A DNA stretch of 64,000 bases, from positions 1,362,250 through 1,426,249 of the forward strand of contig NZ_KI632512.1 of assembly GCF_000504305.1 (NCBI RefSeq). The letters run 5' to 3'. Numbering within the stretch: the first letter of the stretch is position 1; every line of letters begins with the position of its first letter. A program made the position numbers and the translations under genes. This document shows positions 44,181 to 53,049 of this stretch, one piece after another. Source of the stretch: Nitratidesulfovibrio termitidis HI1. Lineage in GTDB: Bacteria > Desulfobacterota > Desulfovibrionia > Desulfovibrionales > Desulfovibrionaceae. The notes under the pieces were generated by a model. The model was not told the DNA's origin and did no database searches. It saw only the letters and a list, made by a program, of their open reading frames with translations.

Positions 44181-46559
44181 ATGCCAGGCGCGATGTCGGG
44201 CGCGGCGCCCGGTTCGCCATCGGGAACGGCCCGCATCGCGCCACGCACATTCCGCCCCGGCGCGTTGCGCTGGCTGCTCCCCACCCTGTTGCTGGGCGTT
44301 TGCGCGCTGCTGGCCGCCATCACCTTCGCCGATCCCTATGCCTTGCCCGCCACCCCTCCGGTGCAGGCCCTGCTCATCAACTCCTACGACCAGCGCATGC
44401 ACTGGGTGCGCGACCTTACCGACGCAGTGGAGACCAACCTGGCTCCACCGGTCGGCAACGTGCTGCTGCGGATGGAGAACATGGACACCAAGGCGGTGCA
44501 CGACGATGCCTACTTCGCCGCCTATGCCGCCATGCTGCGCGCCAAGTACGCCACGGTGCGCCCCGCCCTGCTGCTGTGCTCCGACGACCATGCCCTGAAC
44601 TTCCTGCGCCGCTACCGCGACACGCTCTTTCCCGGCGTACCCGTGGTCTTCGGGGGCGCCAACAACTTCACGCAGGCGCGCGTGCAGGGCATGTCCGGGG
44701 TCACCGGCGTGACCGAGGAGCACTACCCCTACGAGACGGCGCAATTCCTGCTGCGTGCCCACCCCGGCGTGGAAGAAATCTTCGTCATCAACGACTACAC
44801 CGAAAGCGGCCGGTCCACCGCGGCGGAACTGGCCGAGGCGCTGCGCCCACTGGAAGGGCGCATACGGCTGCGCTGGAATTCCGACGTGCCCATGGACGAT
44901 CTGCTGCGCCAGGTGGCCGCGCTGGGGCCGGAAACCGCCGTACTGCTCGGCGTGTACTATTCCGACGCATCCGAACGCACCGTGACGTACGAAGAGGCGG
45001 GCCTGCGCATCGCCGCCGCGGCCAGGGTGCCGGTCTACTGCATCATGGGCTTCAATCTCGGCGGCAGCATGGTGGGCGGCAAGCTGATCACCGGCGACTC
45101 GCAGGGGCGCATCATGGCCGAACTGGGGCGGCGCATCCTGGCGGGCGAAGACCCGGCGTCCATCCCCGTGCGGCGCGGGCCGGGAGAATTCCTGTTCGAC
45201 TATGCCCAATTGCGGCGCTGGCGCATCAGCGAAGCATCCCTGCCTCCCGGCAGCCAGGTGGTGGAGCGGCCTTTCTCCGTCTATCGCGCCTATTCCCGCG
45301 AAATTCACGTGATCATCGCCTTCGTGGTCGCCATGCTCGCCACCATCGCCGCCCTGGCGGTGGTCATGCGGCGCAGGGCACGGACCGAGACGGAACTGCG
45401 CAAGCTGCGCAACCTGCTCGCCAACATCCTCGATTCCATGCCGTCGGTGGTGGTGGGGGTCTCGCCCGAAGGGCGCATCATCCAGTGGAACCGCCAGGCG
45501 GCACGGATGTCCGGCGTGGAACCCGCAGCAGCCATGGGCCGCAGCCTTCAGGAGGTCTTTCCGCGCCTTGCCCCGCAACTGCCCCGCGTGCGCGAGGCCC
45601 TGGACAGGCAGACCCCCGTGCGCGGCGAGCGGATGACCCACACCGACAACGGCGTGCCCTGCTACGAGGACGTCACCGTGTTCCCCCTGGCCGCCAACGG
45701 CATGGAGGGGGCGGTGATCCGCCTGGACGACGTGACCGAGCGCGAGCGGGTGCGCGAAATGATGATCCAGACCGAGCGCATGCTGTCGGTGGGCGGGCTG
45801 GCGGCGGGCATGGCGCACGAGATCAACAACCCCCTCGGGGGCATCCTGCAGGCGGTGCAGAACGTCCTGCGCCGCATAGAACCGGGGCGCGCCGCCAACG
45901 ACGAGGCCGCCCGCGCCATGGGCTGCACCGTGGAACAGGTGCGCGACTATCTGGAACGGCGCGGCGTGCTGCGCATGGCCGCCGGGGTGCGCGAGGCCGG
46001 GCTGCGGGCTGCCCGCATCGTTTCCAACATGCTCAACTTCAGCCGCCGCAGCACCTCGTCGCACATGGAATGCGACATCGACGCGATGGTGGCCTCTGCC
46101 GTGGACCTTGCCGCCAACGACTACAGTTTTCGCAAGAACCACGACTTCCGCAGGCTGCGGGTGGACGTGCGGATTCCCCCCGACCTGCCCAGGCCCTCCT
46201 GCCTGGCCACAGAGGTGGAGCAGGTGCTGCTGAACCTGCTGCGCAACGCCGCGCAGGCCCTGGCCGGATTCATCCCGCCGGACGGCGCCCCGCCCACCAT
46301 CACCGTACGGGCCGAGCACAACCCGGCGGGGGTGGCCGTGACCGTCTCGGACAACGGCCCCGGCATGCCGCCAGAGGTGCGCGCCAGGGTCTTCGACCCG
46401 TTCTACACCACCCGCCCGCCCGGAGAGGGCACCGGGCTCGGGTTGTCCGTGGCGTTCTTCATCGTCACCCAGAACCACAAGGGCACGTTCACCGTGGTTT
46501 CCGAGCCCGGACAGGGCGCCGCCTTCACCTTTACCCTGCCGCTGGGGGGCACGCCATGA
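44181..46559 (+). CDS. Sensor histidine kinase with periplasmic ABC-substrate-binding-like domain (copy 1)
   Basis: This is a 792-residue protein. A membrane helix at about 34-54 (LRWLLPTLLLGVCALLAAIT) leads to a periplasmic two-lobed domain of the ABC sub-bind type (about 60-370), with ALLINSYDQRMHWVRDLTDA and FPGVPVVFGGANNF. A second membrane helix (about 375-395), a PAS domain (about 412-525), an H-box GMAHEINNPLGG (His at about 543) and an HATPase domain with NAAQAL, DNGPGMP and GEGTGLGLS follow. It should sense a small ligand outside and autophosphorylate inside. No response regulator is adjacent. The start is uncertain, since no ATG here has a good ribosome site. Confidence 0.87.
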   Translation: MPGAMSGAAPGSPSGTARIAPRTFRPGALRWLLPTLLLGVCALLAAITFADPYALPATPPVQALLINSYDQRMHWVRDLTDAVETNLAPPVGNVLLRMENMDTKAVHDDAYFAAYAAMLRAKYATVRPALLLCSDDHALNFLRRYRDTLFPGVPVVFGGANNFTQARVQGMSGVTGVTEEHYPYETAQFLLRAHPGVEEIFVINDYTESGRSTAAELAEALRPLEGRIRLRWNSDVPMDDLLRQVAALGPETAVLLGVYYSDASERTVTYEEAGLRIAAAARVPVYCIMGFNLGGSMVGGKLITGDSQGRIMAELGRRILAGEDPASIPVRRGPGEFLFDYAQLRRWRISEASLPPGSQVVERPFSVYRAYSREIHVIIAFVVAMLATIAALAVVMRRRARTETELRKLRNLLANILDSMPSVVVGVSPEGRIIQWNRQAARMSGVEPAAAMGRSLQEVFPRLAPQLPRVREALDRQTPVRGERMTHTDNGVPCYEDVTVFPLAANGMEGAVIRLDDVTERERVREMMIQTERMLSVGGLAAGMAHEINNPLGGILQAVQNVLRRIEPGRAANDEAARAMGCTVEQVRDYLERRGVLRMAAGVREAGLRAARIVSNMLNFSRRSTSSHMECDIDAMVASAVDLAANDYSFRKNHDFRRLRVDVRIPPDLPRPSCLATEVEQVLLNLLRNAAQALAGFIPPDGAPPTITVRAEHNPAGVAVTVSDNGPGMPPEVRARVFDPFYTTRPPGEGTGLGLSVAFFIVTQNHKGTFTVVSEPGQGAAFTFTLPLGGTP

Positions 46560-49057
46560 ACGCCGCCCCTCTCCGTGTCCGGAAGACTGGCCGCCCGGCC
46601 GCATGCCTGTTCATGCTCCTGTCCGGATGCCTGCTTGCCTGCCTGCTTGTGATCCCGGGGGCACCCGTTGCCCATGCCATCGGCACCGAGGCGGAACCGA
46701 CGCCCCATCACGCCCGGCCCATACCCCTGATGACCGCGCAGGCAGGAGCACAGGGCACGGCCAACGTCACGCCATATCCCACGGCCCGTTCCGAGGCCGA
46801 TTCCGTGGTCCAGGCCCTGGCCGACGCCATCGCCACGCGCGGCATGCAGAACGACCGCCATCTCGTGTTGCTGTTGCATTCCTACGAGCAGGGCATGGGC
46901 CGGGTGCGTGAAATCACCGACACGGTGGAGCGCATGCTGGCCCCCACGGACAACCATATCGCCCTGCGCGTGGAAAACATGGATTCCAAGCGCGTGCACA
47001 CCCCGGAATACCTTGAAGCCTTTGCCGCCGTGCTGGCCCTGAAATACGCCGGGCGCACCCCCACCCTCATCCTGACCAGTGACGACGACGCCCTCGACTT
47101 TCTGGAAACACACCACGCCACGCTGTTTCCCGGCGTGCCCGTACTGTTCTGCGGGGTGAACCATTTCCACGCCAGCCTGGTGACGGCCATCCCCCGGCTT
47201 TCGGGCGTGCTGAGCACCTTTTCCGCCCGCGAAACCGCGCTGGCCATGCTGGAAATGCACCCCGGCACGCGGCACATCTACCTCGTCAACGACCACACCG
47301 AAACCGGACGGGCCGTGGCGCGCGACATCCGGGGGCAACTGGCGGATCTGCCCGGTGGCGTGCAGGTGCACGAATTCCCCCCCCTGCCCTTCGACGACCT
47401 GCTGTCCCGGCTGGCCACCCTGCCGCCCGGCGCGGCCGTGCTGCTGGGCGTGTATTTTGCCGACAGCGAGGGCTACGCCACCACCTTCGAGGACATGGGC
47501 GCGCGCATCGCCGCCGCCGCACAGGTGCCCGTGCACTGCCTTGTCGATTTCAACCTGCACGGCGCCACGGTGGGCGGCAAGGTGTCCGGGGCGGCCTTTC
47601 AGGCCGAGGCACTGGGGCGCATGGCCTTGCGGGTCATTTCCGGCACGCGCGTCGAAGACGTTCCCGTGCAGGTCGAAGGCGTAAACCGCTTCGTGTACCG
47701 CGCCCCCGCGCTGGAGAGATGGGGCATCTCCGAAAGCCGCCTGCCCTCGGGCAGCACCGTGATCGACCGCCCCTTCTCGCTTTACCGGGCCTACCGCATC
47801 CAGATCAACGTGCTGGTCCTGTTCGTGGTTTCGCTGGTGTCCACCATTGCCGCGCTGGCGTACATGATGCGCCGCAGGGCCGCCTCGGAACGGCAGTTGC
47901 GGCGGCTGCGCAACCTGCTGGCCAACACCCTGGACTCCATGCCCTCGGTCATCGTCGGGGTGTCGCCGGAGGGGCTGGTCACCCACTGGAACCGCCACGC
48001 GGCGGACGCCACCGGCCAGGAAGCCCGTGAAGCCGTGGGCCGCCCCCTGGACGAGGTGTTCCCCCGGCTGGAAAAGCTGAAGCCGCTGGTGTTCGAGGCG
48101 CTGGAAGACGGCCAGGTGCGTGACGGGCAGCGCCTGCTGCGCCCTGACGGCGACATGGTGCGCTACGAAGACGTGACGGTCTTCCCCCTGGTGGCCAACG
48201 GCACGCAGGGAGCCGTCATCCGCGTGGACGACGTGACCGAACGCGAGCGCATCCGCGAAATGATGGTCCAGACGGAAAAGATGCTGACCGTGGGCGGCCT
48301 TGCGGCGGGCATGGCGCACGAGATCAACAACCCCCTCGGCGGCATCCTGCAGGCGGTGCAGAACATGCGCCGCCGGGTGGAGACGGAGCGGCCCGACAAC
48401 GAAACCGCCGCCCGCGAGGCCGGACTGACCATGGACCAGGTGCGCGGCTACCTGGAGCGCCGCGAGATACTGCGCATGCTGGACGACATCGCCGCCTCGG
48501 GCGCACGGGCCGCGCACATCGTGGCCAACATGCTCGACTTCAGCCGCCGCACGGACGGTGCGTTCGTGACGCAGGACCTGCACCGGCTCATCGAGAACAC
48601 CCTGGAACTGGCCGCCAACGATTACGACCTGAAAAAGCTCTACGACTTCCGCACGCTGCGCATCGTGCGCCACTATTCCCCCATGCTGCCGCCGGTGCCC
48701 TGCCTGCCCACCGAGGTGGAGCAGGTGCTGCTGAACCTGTTCAAGAACGCCGCCCAGGCCATGGGCGCCATGCCGCCGCCCGATGACGCGCCGCCCACCC
48801 TGACCATCCGCACCGAACGGCACCACGACCTGGTGGCGGTGACCGTCAGCGACAACGGGCCAGGCATGACGCCCGAGGTACGCGCCCGCGTCTTCGACCC
48901 GTTCTACACCACCAAGCCCCCCGGCGAAGGCACCGGACTGGGCTTGTCGGTGTCGTACTTCCTGATCACCCACAATCATGGCGGCAGCTTTGCCCTGCAC
49001 TCCGAACCGGGCAAGGGGGCGCATTTCACGTTCACCCTGCCCCTGCGGCAACGGTAG
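46556..49057 (+). CDS. Sensor histidine kinase with periplasmic ABC-substrate-binding-like domain (copy 2)
   Basis: This 833-residue paralogue of the preceding kinase has the same layout. Signal or membrane helix (about 18-42), an extra 50-residue linker, periplasmic domain (about 98-410, LVLLLHSYEQGMGRVREITD and FPGVPVLFCGVNHF), second membrane helix (about 415-438), PAS, H-box GMAHEINNPLGG (about 587) and HATPase with NAAQAM, DNGPGMT and GEGTGLGLS. The kinase halves are very alike and the sensor halves more diverged. Its ATG overlaps the stop of copy 1 (ATGA, 46556-46559), so the two are translated in a coupled way and could form heterodimers. Confidence 0.92.
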   Translation: MNAAPLRVRKTGRPAACLFMLLSGCLLACLLVIPGAPVAHAIGTEAEPTPHHARPIPLMTAQAGAQGTANVTPYPTARSEADSVVQALADAIATRGMQNDRHLVLLLHSYEQGMGRVREITDTVERMLAPTDNHIALRVENMDSKRVHTPEYLEAFAAVLALKYAGRTPTLILTSDDDALDFLETHHATLFPGVPVLFCGVNHFHASLVTAIPRLSGVLSTFSARETALAMLEMHPGTRHIYLVNDHTETGRAVARDIRGQLADLPGGVQVHEFPPLPFDDLLSRLATLPPGAAVLLGVYFADSEGYATTFEDMGARIAAAAQVPVHCLVDFNLHGATVGGKVSGAAFQAEALGRMALRVISGTRVEDVPVQVEGVNRFVYRAPALERWGISESRLPSGSTVIDRPFSLYRAYRIQINVLVLFVVSLVSTIAALAYMMRRRAASERQLRRLRNLLANTLDSMPSVIVGVSPEGLVTHWNRHAADATGQEAREAVGRPLDEVFPRLEKLKPLVFEALEDGQVRDGQRLLRPDGDMVRYEDVTVFPLVANGTQGAVIRVDDVTERERIREMMVQTEKMLTVGGLAAGMAHEINNPLGGILQAVQNMRRRVETERPDNETAAREAGLTMDQVRGYLERREILRMLDDIAASGARAAHIVANMLDFSRRTDGAFVTQDLHRLIENTLELAANDYDLKKLYDFRTLRIVRHYSPMLPPVPCLPTEVEQVLLNLFKNAAQAMGAMPPPDDAPPTLTIRTERHHDLVAVTVSDNGPGMTPEVRARVFDPFYTTKPPGEGTGLGLSVSYFLITHNHGGSFALHSEPGKGAHFTFTLPLRQR

Positions 49058-49616
49058 GACGCTTTCGACGGACGGTGCCGCGGGGCTTGGCGGGCAGGGC
49101 CGGGAACGCGGAAGACACTGCGCGGCAGGCGGCGCGGCGTGCCGCTGTTTCGATCCCGCATTCGAGGCGTGCGTGAATGCCCTCCATGCCCTCCATGCTC
49201 TCCATTCCCAGCCCCCGCATGCCCCGCATGACCATGCCCACAGATGTGACGCGCCGCCATCTCGCGCCGCGTCCGTGTTGTGCCCCGTCAGTGCCACATC
49301 CTGTCTGGGCCACATCCTGTCTGGGCCACATCCTGTCTGGGCCGCATCCCGTCCTGGTCACTTCCCCTACGGGCCGCATCCACTCCGGGCCGCCCCCCTG
49401 TCGGGCCGCCCGCTGGCGGACAGCGGCACACCATGGACAGCCGCCCCACGCATGCGCATATTCTGAACAGCACGGCCCACACACTGCCGACGCATCCGTG
49501 ATGCCGCGCAAACGAGGAACGCCCCGACCATCGACACATGGCGGGCCTGAGCCCACACGCAGAGGCACCCCAGGCCTGCGCACCGGCACCATCTGCCGCA
49601 TGGCAAAGGACATCCC
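49058..49616. other. Intergenic region, 559 bp, with short repeats
   Basis: Besides the 16-bp array at 49304 it has a run of ATGCCCTCC/ATGCTCTCC units near 49180-49205. No gene with a ribosome site was found. The DNA is C-rich and the promoter of the 49617 lipoprotein is not obvious. Confidence 0.4.
49304..49367. repeat. 16-bp tandem repeat, 3 perfect units and a decayed fourth
   Basis: CCACATCCTGTCTGGG is repeated exactly at 49304, 49320 and 49336; 49352-49367 is a diverged copy. There are no spacers. Confidence 0.9.
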
Positions 49617-50612
49617 ATGACCGCCCGCATCGCACATTCCGACCACCCGGGCATCCCGCGCCTGACGGCCAGCCTGCTCGCCTGCCTGCTCGTTCTGGGC
49701 GTGCTGCTGGCCACGGGCTGCGCACCACGCATGAAGGCCGATGTGCAGGCCGTGTCGGCCCCCGGCTTCCGCAAGGCCGGGCAAAGCTACGTGCTTGTGC
49801 CCGGCAATGCGCTCTCGACGATGAGCGCCATCAACGCCGACATGTTCCGCCAGTCCACCCAGCGGCTGCGCGCCGTGCTCACCGGGCACGGCTACCGCGA
49901 GGCCGCCGGGCCGGAGGCGGCGGACATGGCCGTGGTGGTGGAATGGAAGGTCGACGGTCCGCACGAGGTGCCGGACACGTCGTACTCCTCGCGCCCGTCC
50001 GTGGGCGTCGGCATCGGATATGGTTCATGGCCTTGGTACGGCGGGGCGTACGGCAGCCGGTACGGAGGTTGGGGCTACGGCGGGTATAGAGGCTTCGGCA
50101 CCGGCTACGGCTATCCGCCCCCCATGACGGTGGTGCATACCCGCACCCTGTCCATAGAGGCGCGCGACCTGCGCACCGGTCGCGCCACCGCCCCGGAAAC
50201 GCCATCTCCGGACCAGGCCGGACAGGAGACGCCGGGGCAGGGAATGGCAGGGGGCATGACGGAATCGGGCGGCCAGAAGGCGCCGGGCACGGCGACATCC
50301 GGCCCGCAGGCCGCGCCATCGGCCGCACCCGCCGCAAACGAGCCCGCCCCGAACACTTCTGCCGCAAACGTGCCCGAATATGCCAGACCACCCTACGGCA
50401 CCCCGATCGGCACTGTGGAGGGGCTGCCTTCCGCCGGCGAACTGACCGGGCCCGTACTGTGGAAGGTGGTGGTGTCCAGCACCGGCACTTCGCGCGACAT
50501 CCAGGGCGCCCTGCCCGCGCTCACCGTGGCGGCCTCGCGCTGGATCGGCGTCACCGCCAACGTCAAGGTGGCCGTGGACGACGAATTCAACGTGACCATT
50601 CAGGGGCAATAG
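49617..50612 (+). CDS. DUF4136-family lipoprotein
   Basis: This is a 331-residue protein. Its lipoprotein signal ends LVLGVLLATGC (Cys at about residue 35). A DUF4136-like domain follows, with the start (AVSAPGFRKAGQSYVLVPGN) and the strand with ADMAVVVEWKVD. A Gly/Tyr-rich loop (about 130-160, WGYGGYRGFGTGYGY) interrupts it, as is typical of the family, and a Pro/Ala-rich insert at about 190-250 separates the final part, PVLWKVVVSSTGTSRDIQGA. AAAGGA precedes ATG 49617. Probably outer-membrane attached; role unknown. Confidence 0.82.
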   Translation: MTARIAHSDHPGIPRLTASLLACLLVLGVLLATGCAPRMKADVQAVSAPGFRKAGQSYVLVPGNALSTMSAINADMFRQSTQRLRAVLTGHGYREAAGPEAADMAVVVEWKVDGPHEVPDTSYSSRPSVGVGIGYGSWPWYGGAYGSRYGGWGYGGYRGFGTGYGYPPPMTVVHTRTLSIEARDLRTGRATAPETPSPDQAGQETPGQGMAGGMTESGGQKAPGTATSGPQAAPSAAPAANEPAPNTSAANVPEYARPPYGTPIGTVEGLPSAGELTGPVLWKVVVSSTGTSRDIQGALPALTVAASRWIGVTANVKVAVDDEFNVTIQGQ

Positions 50613-50656
50613 GGCGCGGCCTCCTCCCCTTACCCCGAAAACGAACGCCCAACGCA

Positions 50657-50690
50657 GCGAGGCCGGACGGCATCCGCCGCCCGGCCTCGC
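50657..50690. terminator. Bidirectional hairpin terminator
   Basis: GCGAGGCCGG (50657-50666) pairs with CCGGCCTCGC (50681-50690), with further pairing inside. It lies between convergent genes, 45 bp after the DUF4136 stop and 37 bp after the HTH gene stop. Confidence 0.75.
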
Positions 50691-50726
50691 ATGTTGCGGA
50701 ATTTCGTGCCCCCCACCGGGTTCCGG

Positions 50727-51017
50727 TTAATGCCCGCGCGCGGGCCCGGCCCCCCGTTCGTAACGGGCACCGCCGTCCGGAGTCGTCCCGGCAGGATGCC
50801 CGGTGGGCAACGCCCCGCGCGGGGTGGCTTCGTGCCCTCCCCAAAACCACCGCCGCACCGCGTCGGGATCGGCCCGGTAGGTCCCGTCCGAGCATCTGCG
50901 GGCGGGAAATCCATCCTCGCGAATCCAGCGCTTCACCGCCCCCTGGCCCGCGCCCACGGCGCGACCTATGGCGTCCAGCCCGACCAATACAAAGGGCACA
51001 CACGACGGATCGTGCAT
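50727..51017 (-). CDS. Small helix-turn-helix (excisionase/MerR-like) protein
   Basis: This is a 96-residue protein. The N-terminal 55 residues form a winged helix of the excisionase/HTH_17 kind: LVGLDAIGRAVGAGQGAVKR, WIREDGFPARR and YRADPDAVRRWF. The remaining part is disordered (Pro/Gly/Arg-rich). GGAGG stands 3 nt before ATG 51017. It is the last gene of the leftward unit that starts at the repressor control region, so a regulatory or DNA-packaging recognition role is possible. Confidence 0.7.
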   Translation of the reverse strand: MHDPSCVPFVLVGLDAIGRAVGAGQGAVKRWIREDGFPARRCSDGTYRADPDAVRRWFWGGHEATPRGALPTGHPAGTTPDGGARYERGAGPARGH

Positions 51018-51335
51018 CCCCCTCCGTACCGGCCCCGGGGCAAAATCGAGATCCGCCTCCCGGCCCGTGGCCGCAGGATACGCCCCGGCCCGCCCCCCCC
51101 CAGGACCGGGAACCCTCCTGGCGAGCCCCCATGGACCAAGGCCCGCCGCACCCGCAGACACCAGGGGGCATCCGCGCCACCTCCGGAACATGATCGTGCA
51201 CAAGCCGTTGCTGTGGTTGCTGCGCGCCGTGCATGCGGCCTTCCTCCCTGTTGCGCGGCACCTTGCGCCGCGGCTGACGTTGCATCACGAACGATCCGTG
51301 CCGGTCGTCTCCCCCACGCAGATGCTGCGCGAGCC
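51018..51335. other. Gap of 318 bp within the leftward operon
   Basis: No gene with a ribosome site was found on the minus strand. A GCGCGGC/GCCGCGG pair near 51253-51275 could form a hairpin between the SSB-like and HTH genes. Confidence 0.35.
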
Positions 51336-51878
51336 TCAGTGCATGCGCCCCGACGGCATGCCCGGCACCCCTCCGGCCATATCCGGAGCCTGCGGCCACG
51401 GCAGCGGCCACGCCCCGGCATCGTCCCCGGCAGGGGCATCGGGCCCCCGACCAGGGATATCCACCCCGGCGCACCGGACACCGGCCAGGGATGCCTCGAC
51501 GCGCGCGGCGGGAATCGCGGCGGGGCGCACTGGCGCATGTGCGGGCGCATGCATGGGCGCATGCGCTGGTGGCCCGGAGCGACGGTCGTCCTCCACGACC
51601 TGAACCAGCCATGCAGCCACCACGGCGCAGGCTTCTCCCCCCTGCGCGCAGGCCAGCAATTCTCCTTCCACGTGCACCAGCATGCCGCGCCGCAACCGCG
51701 CAAGGCACCATGCAGCCTGGTCACCGGTGACGCGCACCCGGTGCCGCTGGCCCGCGTCGTCCTGTCCGGCGCCCTCGGTGCTGACGGAAAACAGCACGCA
51801 ATGGCCTGGCGTACCGGTTCCGGGCCGGGGCGCGGACATCACGCGCCCGAGCAGCATCACTCTGTTCACAGCCGCCAT
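51336..51878 (-). CDS. Single-stranded DNA-binding protein-like (phage type)
   Basis: This is a 180-residue protein. The first 90 residues have the OB-fold pattern of SSB: NRVMLLGRVMSAPR at the start, then CVLFSVSTEG, HRVRVTGDQAAWCLARLRRG and VHVEGELLA. The C-terminal half is Ala/Pro/His-rich and does not end in the acidic DDIPF-type tip, so it may not recruit the host SSB interactome. A GAGGA site lies 7 nt before ATG 51878. It sits in a phage-like leftward operon opposite the repressor. Confidence 0.75.
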   Translation of the reverse strand: MAAVNRVMLLGRVMSAPRPGTGTPGHCVLFSVSTEGAGQDDAGQRHRVRVTGDQAAWCLARLRRGMLVHVEGELLACAQGGEACAVVAAWLVQVVEDDRRSGPPAHAPMHAPAHAPVRPAAIPAARVEASLAGVRCAGVDIPGRGPDAPAGDDAGAWPLPWPQAPDMAGGVPGMPSGRMH

Positions 51879-52046
51879 GCGGCATCCTCCTCTGCGACGG
51901 TCCACGTCGCACCAGCCGCGTCGCGTTGCTCACGCGGATCGGCATATCCCGTACCGGCACGGGGCGCGCCGGACGGCGTCCTCGCCGTGTGGCGGCTTAC
52001 CGGCCGAGCCCCTCGCCGGTACCAGCCGTTCGCCCTTCGGCGGGCC

Positions 52047-52478
52047 TCAGAATCCAAGCACCATATCCGGCATGCGAAACAGGTCGCGACCGTAGCAATC
52101 CGGCGGAATGTCGCCCGAAGCCCACGGGTCCTCGAACAATCCGTGGTCCATGCCGTGTGCCGCCGCCTCGCAGCCGGGACCGCAAAACCTGTCCCGCAGC
52201 GTGGCGGGGGTAAACCTTCGCCCGCACACGGCGCAATCGCGCGGCTGCGGCCTGGCCTGCCCGGCAGCGGCCAGCGAGACGCATTCCCGCGAGCAGTAAC
52301 GACGATGGGCGCGCCCCGGCGGCATGGGGCCGCCGCACAACTGGCAGCGTTCGGGCCGCTCCAGGGTTCGCGCGGCAGCATGGCAGGACCGGCTGCAGTA
52401 CCGCCCCCGGCCATGCAGCAGCCGGGCGGGGTTGACGGAAAACGGCGTGCCGCAATGCAGGCAGGTCACTATCGGCAT
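52047..52478 (-). CDS. Triple zinc-finger protein
   Basis: This is a 143-residue protein with three tandem copies of a CxxC...(Y/F)C(S/G)xxC unit: CLHCG with YCSRSC, CQLCG with YCSREC, and CAVCG with FCGPGC. Each should bind one zinc. The last 40 residues are acidic and aromatic (MDHGLFEDPWASGDIPPD). Such fingers appear in phage homing endonucleases and DNA-binding accessory proteins, but no nuclease motif is present. An AAGGAGG site precedes ATG 52478. It overlaps the previous gene by 10 nt, indicating translational coupling. Confidence 0.75.
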   Translation of the reverse strand: MPIVTCLHCGTPFSVNPARLLHGRGRYCSRSCHAAARTLERPERCQLCGGPMPPGRAHRRYCSRECVSLAAAGQARPQPRDCAVCGRRFTPATLRDRFCGPGCEAAAHGMDHGLFEDPWASGDIPPDCYGRDLFRMPDMVLGF

Positions 52479-52765
52479 GATGTACCTCCTTCAAAAAAGC
52501 GGTTGCACGCCTCCAGCGCGCGCAACCGGTTGCGCACCGTTTCGGGCGTGGGGTGGCGGGCCTCGTCGTGGCTTGCGTGGTACAGGCCAAGCAGTCGCCG
52601 GTGCTCGTCAACCTCTATGAACATCATGGGCAGCCGCCGGTCGTGCAGGCTGCACCCCTCGGCACAGGCCGGACACAACACCACCCTGGCCAGAACCTCG
52701 GCATCTTCCAGGCCGAAAGAACTTCCGCATACGGCGCACCTGGCGTCGCGTGACATCGCGTGCAT
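52469..52765 (-). CDS. Small zinc-binding protein, first gene of the leftward operon
   Basis: This is a 98-residue protein. CAVCGSSF and CPACAEGC give one zinc-ribbon site in the first 40 residues. Later it has RRLPMMFIEVDEHRRLLGLY, then HPTPETVRNRLRALEACNRF. The start is chosen at 52765 with GAGAGG about 7 nt upstream; 52771 and 52756 are in-frame alternatives. It is the gene closest to the repressor operators, so it is the likely first product after derepression. No family recognised. Confidence 0.65.
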   Translation of the reverse strand: MHAMSRDARCAVCGSSFGLEDAEVLARVVLCPACAEGCSLHDRRLPMMFIEVDEHRRLLGLYHASHDEARHPTPETVRNRLRALEACNRFFEGGTSCR

Positions 52766-52913
52766 TCCCATCCCTCTCGCTGCGTAGAAACCGGAACGGT
52801 CCGAGGAAGTTCTTCCGGCCCGAACCATCCCGAATCGGTTATCCTATACAAACGCCGTTTCCACCGGAACCGGCCCGATTGCCATCCACTCCGGCTGGCA
52901 GGCCACGCAGCGC

Positions 52914-52974
52914 GTCGCACATGGACATCAGGGCAGCGTCATTGCGTGCGCACAGATATTTCACACTTCGCACA
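52914..52974 (-). promoter_or_regulatory. Cluster of repressor half-sites for the leftward operon
   Basis: Three copies of the repressor half-site sequence are found: GTCGCACA (52914-52921), TGCGCACA (52947-52954) and TTCGCACA (52967-52974). They lie 150-210 bp before the leftward operon and next to the full operator at 53021. The leftward promoter is probably here; no clear -35/-10 pair was identified. Confidence 0.45.
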
Positions 52975-53014
52975 CAAACGTCAAGAGTATCGGTGCGCCG
53001 ATGGCAATTTTTCA

Positions 53015-53042
53015 TGGACATTCGCACAGAATGTGCTAACAT
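53015..53042 (+). promoter_or_regulatory. Repressor promoter with operator in the spacer
   Basis: TGGACA (53015-53020) and TAACAT (53037-53042) are 16 nt apart. The spacer is filled by TTCGCACA-GAA-TGTGCTAA (53021-53039), an inverted repeat with one mismatch per 8-bp arm. A repressor bound here would block RNA polymerase at its own promoter, 8 bp before the ATG. Confidence 0.7.
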
Positions 53043-53049
53043 CACATGC

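Noticed and set aside
51190-51603. Plus-strand ORF with a hydrophobic start opposite the SSB-like gene
   Set aside because: It mirrors the Ala/Pro-rich tail of the SSB-like gene and has no ribosome site.
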